A program made the position numbers and the translations under genes. Source: Canna indica (Eukaryota; Streptophyta; Magnoliopsida; Zingiberales; Cannaceae). From it: 64,000 bases of DNA. The stretch covers positions 46,945,501-47,009,500 of the forward strand of contig CP136893.1 in assembly GCA_034359265.1 (NCBI GenBank). The letters run 5' to 3'. Positions 12,800 through 24,600 of this stretch are shown here, piece after piece. The notes under the pieces are model-generated. The model was not told where the DNA came from, made no database searches, and was given only the letters and a program-made list of their open reading frames with translations. Numbering within the stretch: the first letter of the stretch is position 1; every line of letters begins with the position of its first letter.

Positions 12800-13473
12800 C
12801 ACTACTGGAATAACAAGCATCAGCAATGGCTCCAACCGCTGCTTAGCCATTATTGAAAGACATTAGCAACGGCGTGCAATGGCCCGGCCCGTTGCAACGG
12901 AGTCGTGGCAAAAAATCGCGTTGTTGATAACTTAGCATCGGATCAGCAACGATCGTTGCTAATAATATTGTCAGCAACGGTTCTACCACAACTGTAGGGC
13001 CATTGTAGATATATACATCAGCAACGGCCCGGTTGCCATGGTAAGGCCGTTAGTGAAAACCCGTTGCTAAGCCGTTGTTGTAGGTCATCAGCAACGGCTT
13101 TGAGGTTGCGGCCCAAAAAATACAATACACTTTCAGTAACGGCTTTCCCACAGACAGCCATGGGAAAGCCATTACTGATGATGTTAACCTGTAACTAAAA
13201 AGTTTTAATATTTCTAATTTCGATTAATACATTGATATATTTAACCTGATACATAACTCACACACCCATTAATACATTAATACACCCATACATATCATAC
13301 ACATCACAGATACACCCAAATATATATCAAAATAATTATACTTATATTTATAATTATCCACAATCATATAAAAACTATTCAAATTCAAAACTATCGTATC
13401 AATATCCAAACAAAACAAGTCAATCAAGTAGTATCCAAATAACAAAGTCAATATCCAAATAAAACAATAAACA

Positions 13474-14755
13474 TCACGACGACGGTGGAGGAAGGTCTGG
13501 ATCATAATATGGCGGGGTTTGGAGTGCTTCGGTGTACACTAGCGTGGACTGGCTCGAGGACGATGGATCTGATGATGCCGAAGGGATGCCTACTCCGGCA
13601 TGCATCTTTGCCATCATCTGACTATGACGATCCATCATCTCACTCTGACGTGCGACCGTCTCCTCCAATGTTCTTATCCTGCTGCTTTGATCATAATTAG
13701 TCATGGAGGTGGATGGCCGCTCACCAGTGATCAGAGGGGTCGGTGCTCCAAGTGGCCCGAGCACGGCTCGCGCATGACCATTGTCTACAAAGTCATATAC
13801 GCGGTTGTGGTCCCAACCACTTGCAGCCTCGACCCACGCTTCTGCGTCAAAGTCCTCGGGGGTGCCCCCACGCTGCGTCAAAGTGTAGGTCTCGTACTCG
13901 AGTTTGATTTTTTGTTTCATATTTTTCCTAAAACTTAAATTATAAATAACTAATTAATAATTTAAACAAATATACTTATCATAATGATTGCAGCGCGGGT
14001 GTTGATGTACTCCCCCGCCCCATATCCTCGACGGTGAGTCCGCTCAAACACCTCCATTGGGGAGGGTCGCTGAACAGTCCCGTCATCCATCACTATCGTC
14101 TACATTTACAAAATAAATATATTATTTATTACACAGAGTAAAAAATAAAATATATAATTGAATTTAAGGTATAATACTTACCATACGACGACCGTGCACT
14201 ACAAATGATATTGAGCTGCCAGTGTGACGCGCTCCTTCCCCAGACATGCGGTTTCTAGCCGCAGTCCTAGAAACGTCCTGCCATCAATCCGTCGACCATA
14301 ACGCCACGAGTTGTTCCCATATATCCAGAATAATCCAATCAGGGTCATATCCCCGAGTCTCCGTGATGTTTGTGGTCCCAGGATGGGCCATCGCCTAGGA
14401 CCGGACCTGCCCTAGTTGGCCGTTGTACCTCTGTCGGGAAATAGCCTCTCAAGCAGTGTAAATAAAGGACCTCTAGTCCTCAGCCCATGTATAGCCTGCA
14501 AAATAATAATATCAGTACCAATATTAATTATCATGTATTAAAAAAAATTAATACGTGCCTCAAACTCGTGCCATAGCATGTCGACATGCTCACAGGGCAC
14601 ATGAGACCACGTGGGCCATGCCCCATGCATGTATCGTCGGATACATCCTCCTGCTCGAACCTGCATAACAAAAATAAAGTTTAATATTATATTATGATAT
14701 AATGAATTTGTAAAAATTCATAATTCATGATACATTACCGCTCCCCAATCACACT
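13474..14755 (-). pseudogene. Second CACTA transposase (PF03004-like), decayed
   Basis: The last exon is best preserved (13474-13880): TQRGGTPEDFDAEAWVEAA, ARAVLGPLGAPTP and a coiled segment SSRIRTLEETVARQSEMM, each matching the gene at 37893-39434. Earlier exons can be traced at about 13985-14100, 14180-14505 and 14560-14660. The first exon is missing except for its last bases and splice donor, because the deletion junction at about 14755 cuts it. Confidence 0.75.
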
Positions 14756-16125
14756 TTAAATTGAATTTTTGCTTCTGGTGAAAATCATAAGTGATAGCTC
14801 CCTTAGACTACAATATTTTTAATTCATCTATCAAGGGTTTGAGAAACATGTCAATTTCTTTTCATGGACCCTTAGGACCTGGAATAATCATCGAAAGATA
14901 AATAAATTCATCTTTCACACACATTGACAGTAGCAAATTATAAACTGTTAGCAACACTAGCCAAATTGAATAAGGAGTTGCAGAATGACCAAATGGATTA
15001 AAACCATCTGTGCATAATCCTAATTTGATATTTCCAGTATCCCTATTAAATGAAGAATAACATCTATCCAAATGTTTCCATGCCTCATTGTCGGGTGGAT
15101 GAGTCATTACTGTATAGTCACGACTTCTTGCATGCCAACTCATGTAGGGGGCCGTCTTTTTCGACATGAATAATCTTTGAAGCCTCGGTGTCAGTGGAAA
15201 AAACCGAAGCACCATAAACGGGATATTTTTCTATCGGACCGATTTCTTCTCCTTATAACGAGGATGTTCACATACAGGGCATTTATCCAACTGCGTATTT
15301 TTTAATAATATAAATTGCAATTATTTTGGCACACGTATATTTTTTCGTACCCAAGCCCTAATTTTCTCATCAACTTTTTAGTCTTATAAAAAGTTGGCTC
15401 AAACTTGCAATCAGTAGGCAGCATTCCATTAATCAATCCCGCAATCCAATCAAACGCAACCCCGCTGATATTACAATCGGCCTTGATGTTCAGGAGTTAC
15501 GTCATTGCCGAAAACCTAGTGTATTTAGGACAATTCTCATACAAAGGTTCATCGGCAGCTTTCAACATCTCGTAAAATTCTGCGGCTTCTTTATTCGGCA
15601 ATTCAATCTCTACTGCAGATTGTACTTCTGATGGCAATTATGTGACATCAACACCTGTAGTATCTAGTGTCACTGATGTCTCAGTAACTGGCTAATGGAC
15701 ATTATCATTCAGTTGGTATTGACCCCCAAGATTATCAAGTATCATAATTCTATACAGATTAGATGGACTGGATAAAGAAACACCAATAGAGGAAGATTCA
15801 CCATGTGTCTGAATGACAGAATTGCTCGACATCCCGACTTCACGTGACTCCCCGTGACAAGTCCATATAAAATATCTTGGTGAAAATCCTTTGCTATACA
15901 GACGCAGAGTGATAGTTTCCTGATCCAAAAATCGTGCATTCATGCAAATGCGGCACGAACATAGAATTTTATCACCGGTGCTAATGAATTTCTGATTCGA
16001 ATAGGTAAAATTAGGAAGTAAGTTACGCCTAAGCAAAACTCATTCGTTAAAGATCCACGATCAAAACGTTGGTACATCCAACTTCGATCACTCGACATGA
16101 TTCTATCAATTAATGATAATATCTT
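14756..16125 (-). pseudogene. TNP2-like CACTA transposase, 5' part only
   Basis: On the minus strand the start region (16030-16120) reads SDRSWMYQRFDRG, the transposase-associated N-terminal domain. It is followed by RICMNARFLDQETITL, LGLCTDGFNPFGHSATPYS and MIIPGPKG of the Transposase_21 domain (14862-15215). Reading ends near the NFNLK motif, at the deletion junction. Several shifts and stops occur. The Arg codon CGA in the NARF motif is intact here, whereas the matching codon in the larger copy is TGA. Confidence 0.85.
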
Positions 16126-16159
16126 CAATCAATGTCTTTATAGGTGAGATGGTCCTATT

Positions 16160-16373
16160 CCATTCGGGATTCATATTATTTATATTGCACTAAGTATTTC
16201 TTTTAATCGCTAACTTCATTCTAAATTTTGGCAGCATCTCTCTACAGTTCTCCGAATACGCATATCATCTGGGTGCGTATCAGAGAACAAGAGAGATATA
16301 ATAGCCAAAATTTAAGATTGAGTTAATGGTTAAAAGAAAAAACTAAGTGCGATAAAAATAAGTATGTTCCCAA
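16160..16373. other. Long imperfect hairpin upstream of TNP2 (CACTA deletion derivative)
   Basis: Left arm about 16160-16261, loop about 16262-16274, right arm about 16275-16373. It is placed like the hairpin at 43041-43257 in the larger CACTA and has the same loop (ATATCATCTGGG). The arms have diverged from that copy but still pair over most of their length. Confidence 0.75.
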
Positions 16374-16560
16374 ATTATCCAATTAGGGACAATTCAAGGG
16401 TTGTATGTTGTATAAAAGATCATCTACTTCTTTTACACGAACATACAACCCCCGAACGGATCTAAGATTTTGCTAAATCATATCCAACTCATCGATGCTT
16501 ACGTTAAATGTATCAACTCGTCGGATGGATGATTATTTTCTAAAATTTTCGATGCCGGTT

Positions 16561-16635
16561 CAAGTCCATAGTGGACGATTCCGACACGAGTTCAAAGTGG
16601 ACGATTCGAGAGCGAGTCCAAAGTGGACGATTCTA
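16561..16635. repeat. Short 26-bp minisatellite (about 3 units)
   Basis: Three diverged units built on AGTCCAAAGTGGACGATTC. It matches the array at 43443-43659 in the larger CACTA, which has about eight units. Confidence 0.75.
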
Positions 16636-17139
16636 ATTAATCTAAATCTAAATATTAATATTAAAATTAATCTAAACTAAAATTAATTAAAATATATAAT
16701 CTAAAACTAAATCTAAATCTAATTAACATTAAAATACATTAATCTAAACATAAAAATAAATCTAAACAGTAAACATTAAACATTTAACCTAGATTAATCT
16801 AAACATTAAAAATTAACGTAAAACATGAAAAATTAATCTAAAATATGAAAAATTTATCTAAACAGTAAACAATTAACATAGATTTTTAAACCCTAATCAA
16901 ATTTTATTAGGGTTTAATAAAACTCTAACCAACAATGTTCCGGCGCTGTTGTCCAGTGTCCGACATTGGACACTGGACATTGGTTCGGCGTTCGGCGACC
17001 GGCCCTAGTAAAGGAGAAGGGAAGAGGGGAGCTAATACCTGGAAATAGTTTGACGTCGAAGGGCGCGATGTTGGTAGGTGGCGTCGACAGAGAAGAAAGA
17101 AGAAGCAGGGAAGAAAGGGGTCGGGCACGATCGCAAGTT
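16636..17139 (-). promoter_or_regulatory. AT-rich spacer and putative 5' exon of the CACTA deletion derivative
   Basis: 16636-16920 is an AT-rich stretch of ATCTAAA-type repeats without genes. 16925-17139, read on the minus strand, is a pyrimidine-rich leader followed by a splice donor (CCAG|GTATTA, exon end about 17039). This parallels the leader and donor at 43966-44115 in the larger copy. Confidence 0.4.
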
Positions 17140-17558
17140 AAATAAACTCATCAGTAATAGCAAACTTAGTCGTTGCTAATCAATACAACACATCACCAAT
17201 GGCTTACTAATATGTTGCAAAGCCGTTGCTAATAAGTATTTCATTTTCGTACCGTGAGCACCCCATCGACTAAAAAACAACGGATACTAAAATCGTAAGT
17301 AATCCGTTGATAATGTGATAATATCATTAGCAACAGCCGACGCGATCGTACGTAAGTTGTTGCTGGTGAATTATTTCATTTGCGCACCGCGTTCGCGCCA
17401 TCTACTTGTTGGCAATGGCCCGAGCGGCCGTACGTAAGCCGTTGCAGATGTGATATATCTGCAATGGCCACAGCGGCCGTTGGTCACCCGTTAGTGATTG
17501 CAACGGCTTGGGCGACCGTTGCTGATGGCCGTTGCTGAAAACCATTATTCTAGTAGTG

Positions 17559-17878
17559 ATAGGCTCACATTGGTAGGAAGAGTGGTAGATGATTCTTGGT
17601 TTTATGGATTTTATGGTTTGCATGATGAAACTCATTAATAGTACCTTGCATTCTTGCCCTTTTTGATTGATGTCAAAGGGGGAGAAAAGACTTGGCCATA
17701 TTTGTTTTTATGATGCATATAGATAGGGAGAGTTATAAGTTAGATATGCATGTTGATTGGGGGAGCTTAAGTTAGTTTCTTATTAGTTTTTATCATGAAT
17801 TCACAAATGAACATTTATCAAGTCTCACATATTGCTTGTTTTTTATACTTTGTTTGTCATCATCAAAATGGGGGACAT
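17559..17878 (+). other. 3' internal region and polypurine tract of the inner copia
   Basis: Non-coding sequence between the CACTA insertion and the 3' LTR. It has G-rich runs at 17680 and 17757, and the AAAATGGGGGACAT tract at about 17865-17878 directly before the LTR is the likely plus-strand primer. Confidence 0.65.
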
Positions 17879-19026
17879 AGTTGGCCCAAGGGTTGCCCCT
17901 AGGCTTCATTCTCTATTTTTATAATAACAAACATGAAACTAACTCATTTGTGGAGTTTTGAGTTCAGGTTGATAGAACGATACGCATGTGAACCTCATCC
18001 GAAAAATGCAAAGAATCGTCAAAAAATAGCTCCAACGACGATCGTGTATCTTCTTAGAATTAGAATTAGATGCTAATCTAATATGCCCCTAGGATATCAA
18101 CCCAAACCTGATTGTAATAAGTCCCAAGTCAAAACTCGAAGATAAAACCCAGAAACGAGCATCGCGTAGAAAAATCAACAATCTAGCCATTTTTCTAGGT
18201 GACGGTCGATGGCCGGTTGACCGACCATCAGTTGCCGACCAACCACCAAAGGCTCAAAATAGGCAGAGCCTTGCGGTCAGTGGTTGGTCGCTTGGCCGAT
18301 CAACCAACCAGGCGGCGCCAATGGGCATAAAAACACCCTTTGGGATGGTTGTTGAGTGAAGGGTTTTAAATACCCCTCTTAACTCCTCACCAAACCTCCT
18401 TCTACTATTATATTGAGCATTTTCAACAAGTTTACAAGCCTTCTTGAGTTGATCTTCATGCCCTAGCTTTGCTGATTCTTCATCCTCTCAAAGCGTTCTT
18501 CGCAACTCATCTTCGGCATCGATTTCCATCATACCATGTGAGGTGTTGAAGGCTTGGAAGGCATAGAACGGAGAACAAAAGTTTGGTTTACATTCTTGTT
18601 CCCTTAATCTTGTTTTCTCTCGTTGTTACATTGTATTTCTTCGTCTAGCTTGTAAGGTGTGCTACGTAAACATCTTAGGTTACTTTGTAGAATTGTATTT
18701 TGCCTAGAAGAATAGGTGTTGAGGCTTCTCAAAGGGTTGGGAAGTGAGTTGTTATTAGGGAAACACTTTGTCTATAAAAGATTTGGGTTAGAAATCCTTG
18801 GTGTGGAGCCAAGGTAGTGGAGTAGGCGATTTGGCTGAACCACTATAACTCTTGTGTTTGCATTGCTTGTTCTTGCTTGCTTTTAATTGACTCTATATAC
18901 TTGTCAAGCATCCATTTCATAAGAACTCTAATTTGGCTATTGAAAGGGTTAAAATTGAAAAGTTTTAATTGAACCTAGTTTTAGCTACACACTATTCACC
19001 CTTCTAGTGTGGATATTTGAACAACA
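17879..19026 (+). repeat. 3' LTR of the inner copia
   Basis: It starts AGTTGGCCC, with the usual TG changed to AG, and ends GAACAACA. The TATA-like box is degraded to TTTTAAATACC (about 18363). It lacks the CACTA insertion of the 5' copy and so shows the empty site. Confidence 0.9.
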
Positions 19027-19415
19027 TAAACCCACTTGGGTAAACTAGGTTACGAATGTTCCTTAGGAATTTGAAGTGAGTGTGAAGGTGGAGACTTCCG
19101 GGTATGAAAGTGCCTTCGAAGTGAGTGTAGGGTCTTTCTGGTGAAAAGTCCTCGATTGTAAGATACTCTCAACTTAGTAAATTTCTGAGTGAAATCCTAT
19201 GCACGATGCTTAGGTAGTGGAGTAGGTGGTGGTGTCGAACCGCTATAAATCTTGGTGTTTGCATTGCCTATTGTGTTTGTGCTTAATTGTCCTATTCATT
19301 GTTTCCTCTTGTGGTTTAAATTGATAATTTGTCTAAGTAGTTTAAGAAATGATTAAAATATAAAGATTAGATAACACACTATTCACCCCCCTATAGTATG
19401 ACCATTTCACTAATA
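19027..19415 (+). repeat. 3' LTR of element A, second part
   Basis: It resumes exactly where 6328 stops and aligns with 301-724 of the 5' LTR. It ends TAATA, where an intact end would be TAACA. Confidence 0.88.
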
Positions 19416-19779
19416 GAGTGTGGTCAATAGCTTCAAATTATCGAGAAGATGTACTGCCATGATGTGCTCAACGAAGGGTCCCGGGTCGATAGTGGGGGAG
19501 GAGTGGCCTCTATGGCCTTGGTGTACTCCTCTTCTCTCGAATGACATGTGAAGGAGGCCTCGTCTCAAAGGCAAGGGTCGATCTCTCGGACCTTTCCAAG
19601 TGGTTGTCTTCATCACATTTTTGAGCGATGAGGCTCATGCTCGGCCAAGTGTTGTTCCGAGGACCATGTCAGCCACGACCTGGGCTGCTAACCGTCAGTT
19701 CTCCGCCTGAAGGTCATTGATTAGATGCTAGGATTCTTCTGGTGAGAGGTTGGTGGGTGCCAAAGCGTCAGTCCTTACT
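19416..19779 (-). pseudogene. Gypsy gag-like relic
   Basis: On the minus strand a frame runs from about 19616 to 19416. It ends in PFVEHIMAVHLLDNLKLLTTL, which resembles the conserved start of gypsy gag domains (PF..EIM...LP..FKLP). Upstream are short fragments such as NLSPEES and LINDLQAEN with stops and shifts. Element A seems to have inserted into this gag. The assignment rests on a short motif only. Confidence 0.4.
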
Positions 19780-20617
19780 CACTACAAGAAATCTGGGCTT
19801 TGGTGAGGGTCACTACCCTCACTAAAACCTCATATCACCCTCAATAAAGGCTTTAGTGAGGGTCACTCGGCCCTCAAACGTCGTCAGGAAAAGCCTTATC
19901 ACTAAAAGTATAGATGAGGGTCATGTCCCGATCCATACTAAAAGGTAGTTTTTGTTAGGCAAAATTGACCCTCACTAATTGTTATGTTTAGTGAGGGTCG
20001 CTGGTGACCCTTAATAAAATATAATGTTTGTGAGACCGAACTGGCCCTCACTAATTCTTATATTTTGTGAGGGTCACTCGCGACCCTCACTAAAAGATAT
20101 AGCTTTTATGAAGCCCAATTGACCCTCATTAATTTTTACATTTTGTGAGGGTCGTTGACCCCCTAAAACATTTTTTCATATATTTATTTTTTTCATGAGG
20201 ATCTTCCGTCCCTCACTAAATGTTATTATAACATGCATATAAAACGTAATAATTTTTATAATTTATTTATATTTACATAAATCATAAATCTAAAGAAGTA
20301 TATTCATCATTTAACATATAACATCTATTACATAATTCATAAAATATCACTATATAGTCCATTAGAAAAAACATATTGCATATCCATTACATAAAAGTTT
20401 CAACTTCAAAATAAAATGCATACATGTTCTAGTAATTCATACAAAAAATTAAAATGCATTATCTTCGCAAACTCTTTTTTTTTTCCATCTTTCATCTAGT
20501 CCATAAAAGCATCTATCATATTCATCTTTCTTCTCTCTTTAAATTGTTCTTTCATCTTGTTTCTCTCCTCCATGCCCTTTCTCTCATCTTCCATCTTTCT
20601 TTTTTCTTCTTCTATTT
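19780..20617 (+). mobile_element. CACTA-like left end with subterminal repeats
   Basis: The terminus CACTACAAGAAATCTGGG at 19780 is followed to about 20215 by many copies of GTGAGGGTC / GACCCTCAC in both orientations, the subterminal pattern of a CACTA element. 20220-20617 is AT-rich and then CT-rich without genes. No matching right end was found, so the element is truncated or its end has been displaced. It adjoins the captured P4-ATPase fragment. Confidence 0.7.
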
Positions 20618-21044
20618 TTTTCTTTCATTGGTATGGAGTCTATGGCGATAACACATATCAAAGTTGCAATGATGCAGCCCCATATAGATGCATGTGTGAT
20701 CTAGTTCCACTGAAACACCATAGCCAAGTGAATGACCATTGCAAGGGTCCATAAGTCTCCTGGGCTGGATGCATCAATAGTGTTGATTCTCTATGCAACA
20801 TAAGGGAAGAAAACAATAGCAGCACTTTGCCAAATGTAGGGGTGAGCAAAAAAAATTGTTTTTTCGATTTACCGGAAACCGGTCCGAAACCGAACCTATT
20901 TTTGTGGTTAACCGAACCCGTTTTTGCGATTAACCGAACTAGTTTTTTCGGTTTCGATATATGTTTTTGAAAAAACCGATTTTTAGTTTCGGGTTCGGGC
21001 CACAATCTAAAAAGTACACCGGTTTCGATTAACCGACCGGTTCA

Positions 21045-21081
<37 letters not shown>

Positions 21082-21732
21082 ATGATTTATAAATTATAGA
21101 AAATAAAAAAATTACCAAAATGATTTATAAAATCATAAAAAATTGTAATAGAAAATATAAAAAATTATTAAAAAATTATAAAAAATTATAAAAATTATAA
21201 AAATTATAAAAATTAAAAATTAAAAAAAAATATTAATTTTTGCATCACATTATCTTGGCTCAAGTAGTTTCACGTTTTTTTTTCCCAATAAGGATTCAGT
21301 ATTTGTTTGAATTTTTCTCAATATGTGATTTGTATAATGTTATGTTTGTAGGTTAAATTTTTTTATTGGTTAACCGAAGAAACCGAAACCGAAATGACGG
21401 TTAACCGAAGTCAATGGACCGATTTACGATTAATGATTTTCAAAAACCGAAGTTAATGGACCGATTAATAAAATTACTAATGGACCGGTTAATCGGTTCA
21501 TGCTCACCCCTAGTAATATGCAACCCATAGTAGTGAAGATAAACAACTCCAAATTGTATTTCTCATCATTATGTCCTGACTTGTATAGTTGGGGATACTT
21601 TAATAGTGTCTTCCTGCTAAGATCCATGTTCAGGATTCCAAGATGGTTGGTAGAGCTGTGTAGAGCACAGAATACATGTCATTGCTCCATTCCGTTATCG
21701 CAGTTGTCAAGTATAAGCAGTATAAAGCACAT
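20618..21732 (-). pseudogene. Captured fragment of a P4-type phospholipid-transporting ATPase (ALA1-like), interrupted by a MITE
   Basis: The intact family flips phospholipids across membranes; this is only a piece of its C-terminal membrane domain. On the minus strand, 21732-21521 reads YVLYTAYT, LTTAITEWSNDMYSVLYTALPT and, after a shift, SRKTLLKYPQLYKSGHNDE and ELFIFTTMG. 20836-20618 continues as IWQSAAIVFFPYV, a stop, IDASSPGDLWTLAMVI, HLAM, a stop, ITHASIWGCIIATLICVIAID. The order and spacing match plant ALA1-type flippases as I remember them. A hAT-like MITE (20837-21512) splits the piece. At least three stops and two shifts make it non-functional. It lies next to a CACTA end, which suggests gene capture by that transposon. 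Confidence 0.78.
20837..21512. mobile_element. hAT-like MITE
   Basis: The ends are TAGGGGTGAGCA and its complement TGCTCACCCCTA. The interior is made of GGTTCGGTTAACCGA-type palindromic motifs at both sides, an AT microsatellite (21045-21079) and AT-rich filler. The flanks GCCAAATG (20829-20836) and GTAATATG (21513-21520) look like a diverged 8-bp duplication (5 of 8 identical). Removing the element restores continuity of the P4-ATPase reading around the IWQS motif. Confidence 0.75.
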
Positions 21733-21967
21733 ACCTATTTCCACCGAAAACAAAAATTCATGTTACACATTTTTTTAAAAAAAAAACAATTGTATCTAAA
21801 TAATCACATTATAAATCATGGGTAAAAATATTTTACAACTATGATCAGACGTGAGCAATGGGAACGTACCCAAATACACTGACCATCTAAGCAATATAAA
21901 AGTTGACATCCCTTGAGCAAAGTAACGATAAGATAGATGATGGAGAAGAATCTGGATGATGACTATA
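21733..21967. other. Unassigned sequence between captured fragment and solo LTR
   Basis: No gene seen. It starts with a pyrimidine-rich stretch that, on the minus strand, looks like an intron end before the ATPase reading. It ends with CTATA (21963-21967), the left target duplication of the solo LTR. Confidence 0.4.
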
Positions 21968-24565
21968 TGTTACGCCCCGAACTCAAAGTCACGTGATCAG
22001 TAAAGGTATATGTGCTTATACCCCGCAGTCTAACTCATGCACATGCCAACTCATAAAAGATAGCGAAAAGAAACAACAATTTTTATCATAAAGAGAAACA
22101 AAAACCTCATTAAACAATAAAGTTTTTAGTAAAAAGTTCAAGTGCGAAAATAATAAATCAATTTCAATAGTTCATCTTAACAAATAAAAACTGAATAAAA
22201 GACATGAATGTCCTTACGGGACTACAACTCCAACATCAAATCACAAGTGCATGACAAAACTACTACAGACTCAACTACGACCCCTAACTAGGACTGCTAT
22301 GAGATCAATGTAGCTCCTCTGCCCTCCAGCCGTGCCAAGTGCTCCAGCCCACATCACCGGTCTAGCTATGCAAAACAAAAACAAACGACAACAGGTGAGT
22401 TCGAAAGAACTCAGTGAGCGATTCTACCAACCCCCACGAAAAAAAATCAAACATAGATATGATGCATAAAGCAAAACTCCTGAGTCAAGCAGGAGAGGTC
22501 ACAAGGGAGTGACCAGCTAACAGGCCATTTGGCCACCACCTGCCCAAAGATCAAGAGGCCTAAACCTATCATACCCTAAGGCAACAAAACAAACTAGGAT
22601 AATCGGGTAGACCCTTCAAACTTATCCTATTATAAAAAAAACTCGGGAGCAATCGGGATTGGCCCATCCGAACTTGCTCCACGAGACGCGCAGGAACAAT
22701 TGAGAATCGCTCATCCGAACTTGCCCCTTTAAGATATCACAGAAATAATCGAGATTTGCCCATCCGAACTTATTCCTTAAAAGCACCGCAGGAATAATCG
22801 GGATAGGCCCTCCGAACTTATTCCACGAGGCCGAACCAAAATAATCGAGATTTGCTCATCCGAACTTGTTCCAATAATAATGTAGGAGTAATCGGGATTC
22901 GCCCATTCAAACTTAACCCTTTAAATAAAGAATCTTAGGAATAATCAGGATTTGCCAATCCAAACTTGTTCCACCAGTTGGGAATTATCCGTCCAACCTT
23001 ACGGGCCTAGCCCGCAATCTGGCTCCTCAACGAGCCTCTTCGTGATTCATAAAGATATGGCGTAACATTACCTAACTCAAGTCTCTCCTACGGTGTCTTA
23101 TGGTTGTTCTTATTGGGAAGCATCTCAACACTCCAATATCTAACCCCAACTCCTAGACCCGTAATGTCATAACCTGTGAGGTTTTATTTCATGGATAACT
23201 TTATTTGTTGGTTCATAACACATTATGCTGACCCTTTGCTCAATTTTTATTATGCAATTAAAATTTAGATCACCAAGATTAGGGTTTTATTTTAGCTTAC
23301 TGTTATGCCCGAAACTAATGTATCTAATCCAAATCTGATCTCCAGAGTGTGACCTATGTTTTCAAACTATATTTTCTGGTCAAAACGATAGGTTACACGA
23401 TTATGTTCAGAAAATTATGCACATCATAAATAAGATTTCAAAACCAGCCCTAATTCAACAATTCAGCATACTGTTTTCAGCATCTCAAGATAAATAAATC
23501 CAAAATTTCAGAAGTAAATTCCTTAATTATCACAAATTTAAATCTAAGGCATGCACAATAATTCAAGAACCTAAATAGGCAAGCAAATCAAGATATAGAC
23601 TTCATGATAAACAAGAACTCTCACTTGGGCATCTCGTCAAACACCTTGAGGGCACCCTTCCTTCACCCTTGGCCGAGCACCCCTAGGGTAAACCTAGGGC
23701 TACAAAGCCACAAAGGGAGAGTCTCGGCCCTCCTCCCATGAATCGGAACAAGAACACGGCAATCAAAAACCATGATTTGGCGAGAAATCACAAGAATCAA
23801 GAAAAAGCCCAAATCGGCTCAAAACTACGAGAGAACCCGAGAAAGAAGAGGTAAAACCACTCACATGAATAGGAAGAAGGATTAGAGGAGAAATCCCGGA
23901 TGATGGCCCTAGAATCCGGCTTCAAGAGATGGTAGCTCGGCTCCATCAAGGGGGAAGAGGGGGCGGCAGCTCCTCCTCAAGCCGCCGGCTCCAAGAAGAG
24001 GAAGAAGAGGGGCAGCGGCTCCTCCTCAAGCCACGACCTGGCTTCCAGAGAGAGGAAGAGGAAGAAGAAGACGAAGGGGCTTGGCTTTGGTGGCTAGGCT
24101 TGGCGGCTCCAAGAAGAGAGAGGAGAGGGCGGCTGGTTGGTGGCTGGGCTTGGCGGCTGGTGGCTGCTCCTCTCTTCAATAGGCATGTGCGACACCAATA
24201 GGGAGCCGCAAGCCAAAGGGGAGGGGGTTTTATACTCCCTCCTCAACCTTAACTCCACTAAACCCCTTAGCAAACCCGCATCTGCCGCAACTGAACCTGA
24301 ACTCGCTAACCCAATTAAACTTAATTAAACTCTTTCTAACCCCATGCTACCACAAGCACCAATCACATGCATAACATAACAACATAATGAAATAATTCAA
24401 GCACATGCAATAAGATAATTTAATAAATTTATCTTTGCAGAAGAGAAATTGCATATTTCATATTTTTACTTACCCGAGCTCATAAGCTCGCACCGGACCA
24501 TGAGTCGACTCGGCTCGACCTCAAACAAGCCCGCTAGGCTGACAAGCACAACAACAAGAAAGATT

Positions 24566-24600
<35 letters not shown>

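Larger units (their letters stand above)
12800..17558 (-). mobile_element. CACTA transposon, internal deletion derivative
   Basis: The termini are CACTACTGGAATAA at 12800 and, on the minus strand, CACTACTAGAATAA ending at 17558. A perfect 3-bp ATA duplication (12797-12799 and 17559-17561) flanks them. Both subterminal zones (12815-13170 and 17140-17545) are packed with CAGCAACGGC / GCCGTTGCTG motifs. Gene relics lie on the minus strand in the same order as in the larger CACTA at 37198-44423. This copy is 2467 bp shorter, largely explained by one deletion joining the second transposase gene to the middle of TNP2 at about 14755. Confidence 0.92.
6329..19026 (+). mobile_element. SIRE-like copia retrotransposon, nested in the 3' LTR of element A
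   Basis: The ends are TGTTGG and GAACAACA. It is flanked by TAAAT (6324-6328) and TAAAC (19027-19031), a 5-bp target duplication with one change; the intact 5' LTR of element A reads ATAAACCC at this site. The 5' LTR (6329-8454) is longer than the 3' LTR (17879-19026) only because it holds a 953-bp CACTA-type insertion. The internal region has a primer site, gag, integrase, reverse transcriptase and RNase H relics, then a 4.76-kb CACTA insertion, then a purine tract. Many stops and shifts make it inactive. The SIRE-like label rests on RNase H end motifs such as HSRTKQIDLRHHFLRD. Confidence 0.88.
1..19415 (+). mobile_element. Non-autonomous gag-only copia LTR retrotransposon (element A), split by a nested copia
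   Basis: The element is bounded by a partial 5' LTR (1-724) and a split 3' LTR (5572-6328 plus 19027-19415). The two LTRs align from the window edge onward. The internal part (725-5571) has an initiator-Met primer site, a decayed gag, about 2 kb of non-coding sequence, a second open region and a purine tract before the 3' LTR. No protease, integrase or reverse transcriptase could be found, so it is inferred to depend on other copia elements. Element B (28679-45192) shares both its gag and its non-coding internal sequence, which makes this a real non-autonomous family and not one random deletion. The left end and left target duplication lie outside the window. Confidence 0.85.

Noticed and set aside
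13600..13938. Plus-strand frame opposite the second transposase exon
   Set aside because: Antisense shadow of the conserved minus-strand exon; the minus-strand reading matches the paralogous gene.
20454..20754. Possible small membrane protein with Phe/Leu/Ser-rich sequence
   Set aside because: It is a CT-rich stretch beside the captured ATPase fragment, which reads on the other strand; there is no support for translation.
23929..24328. Overlapping Arg-, Glu- and Ser-rich frames on both strands
   Set aside because: They lie in the GC/CT-rich leader part of a gypsy LTR and are not conserved in the other LTR copies (50200-50460, 59000-59090, 63459-63780).
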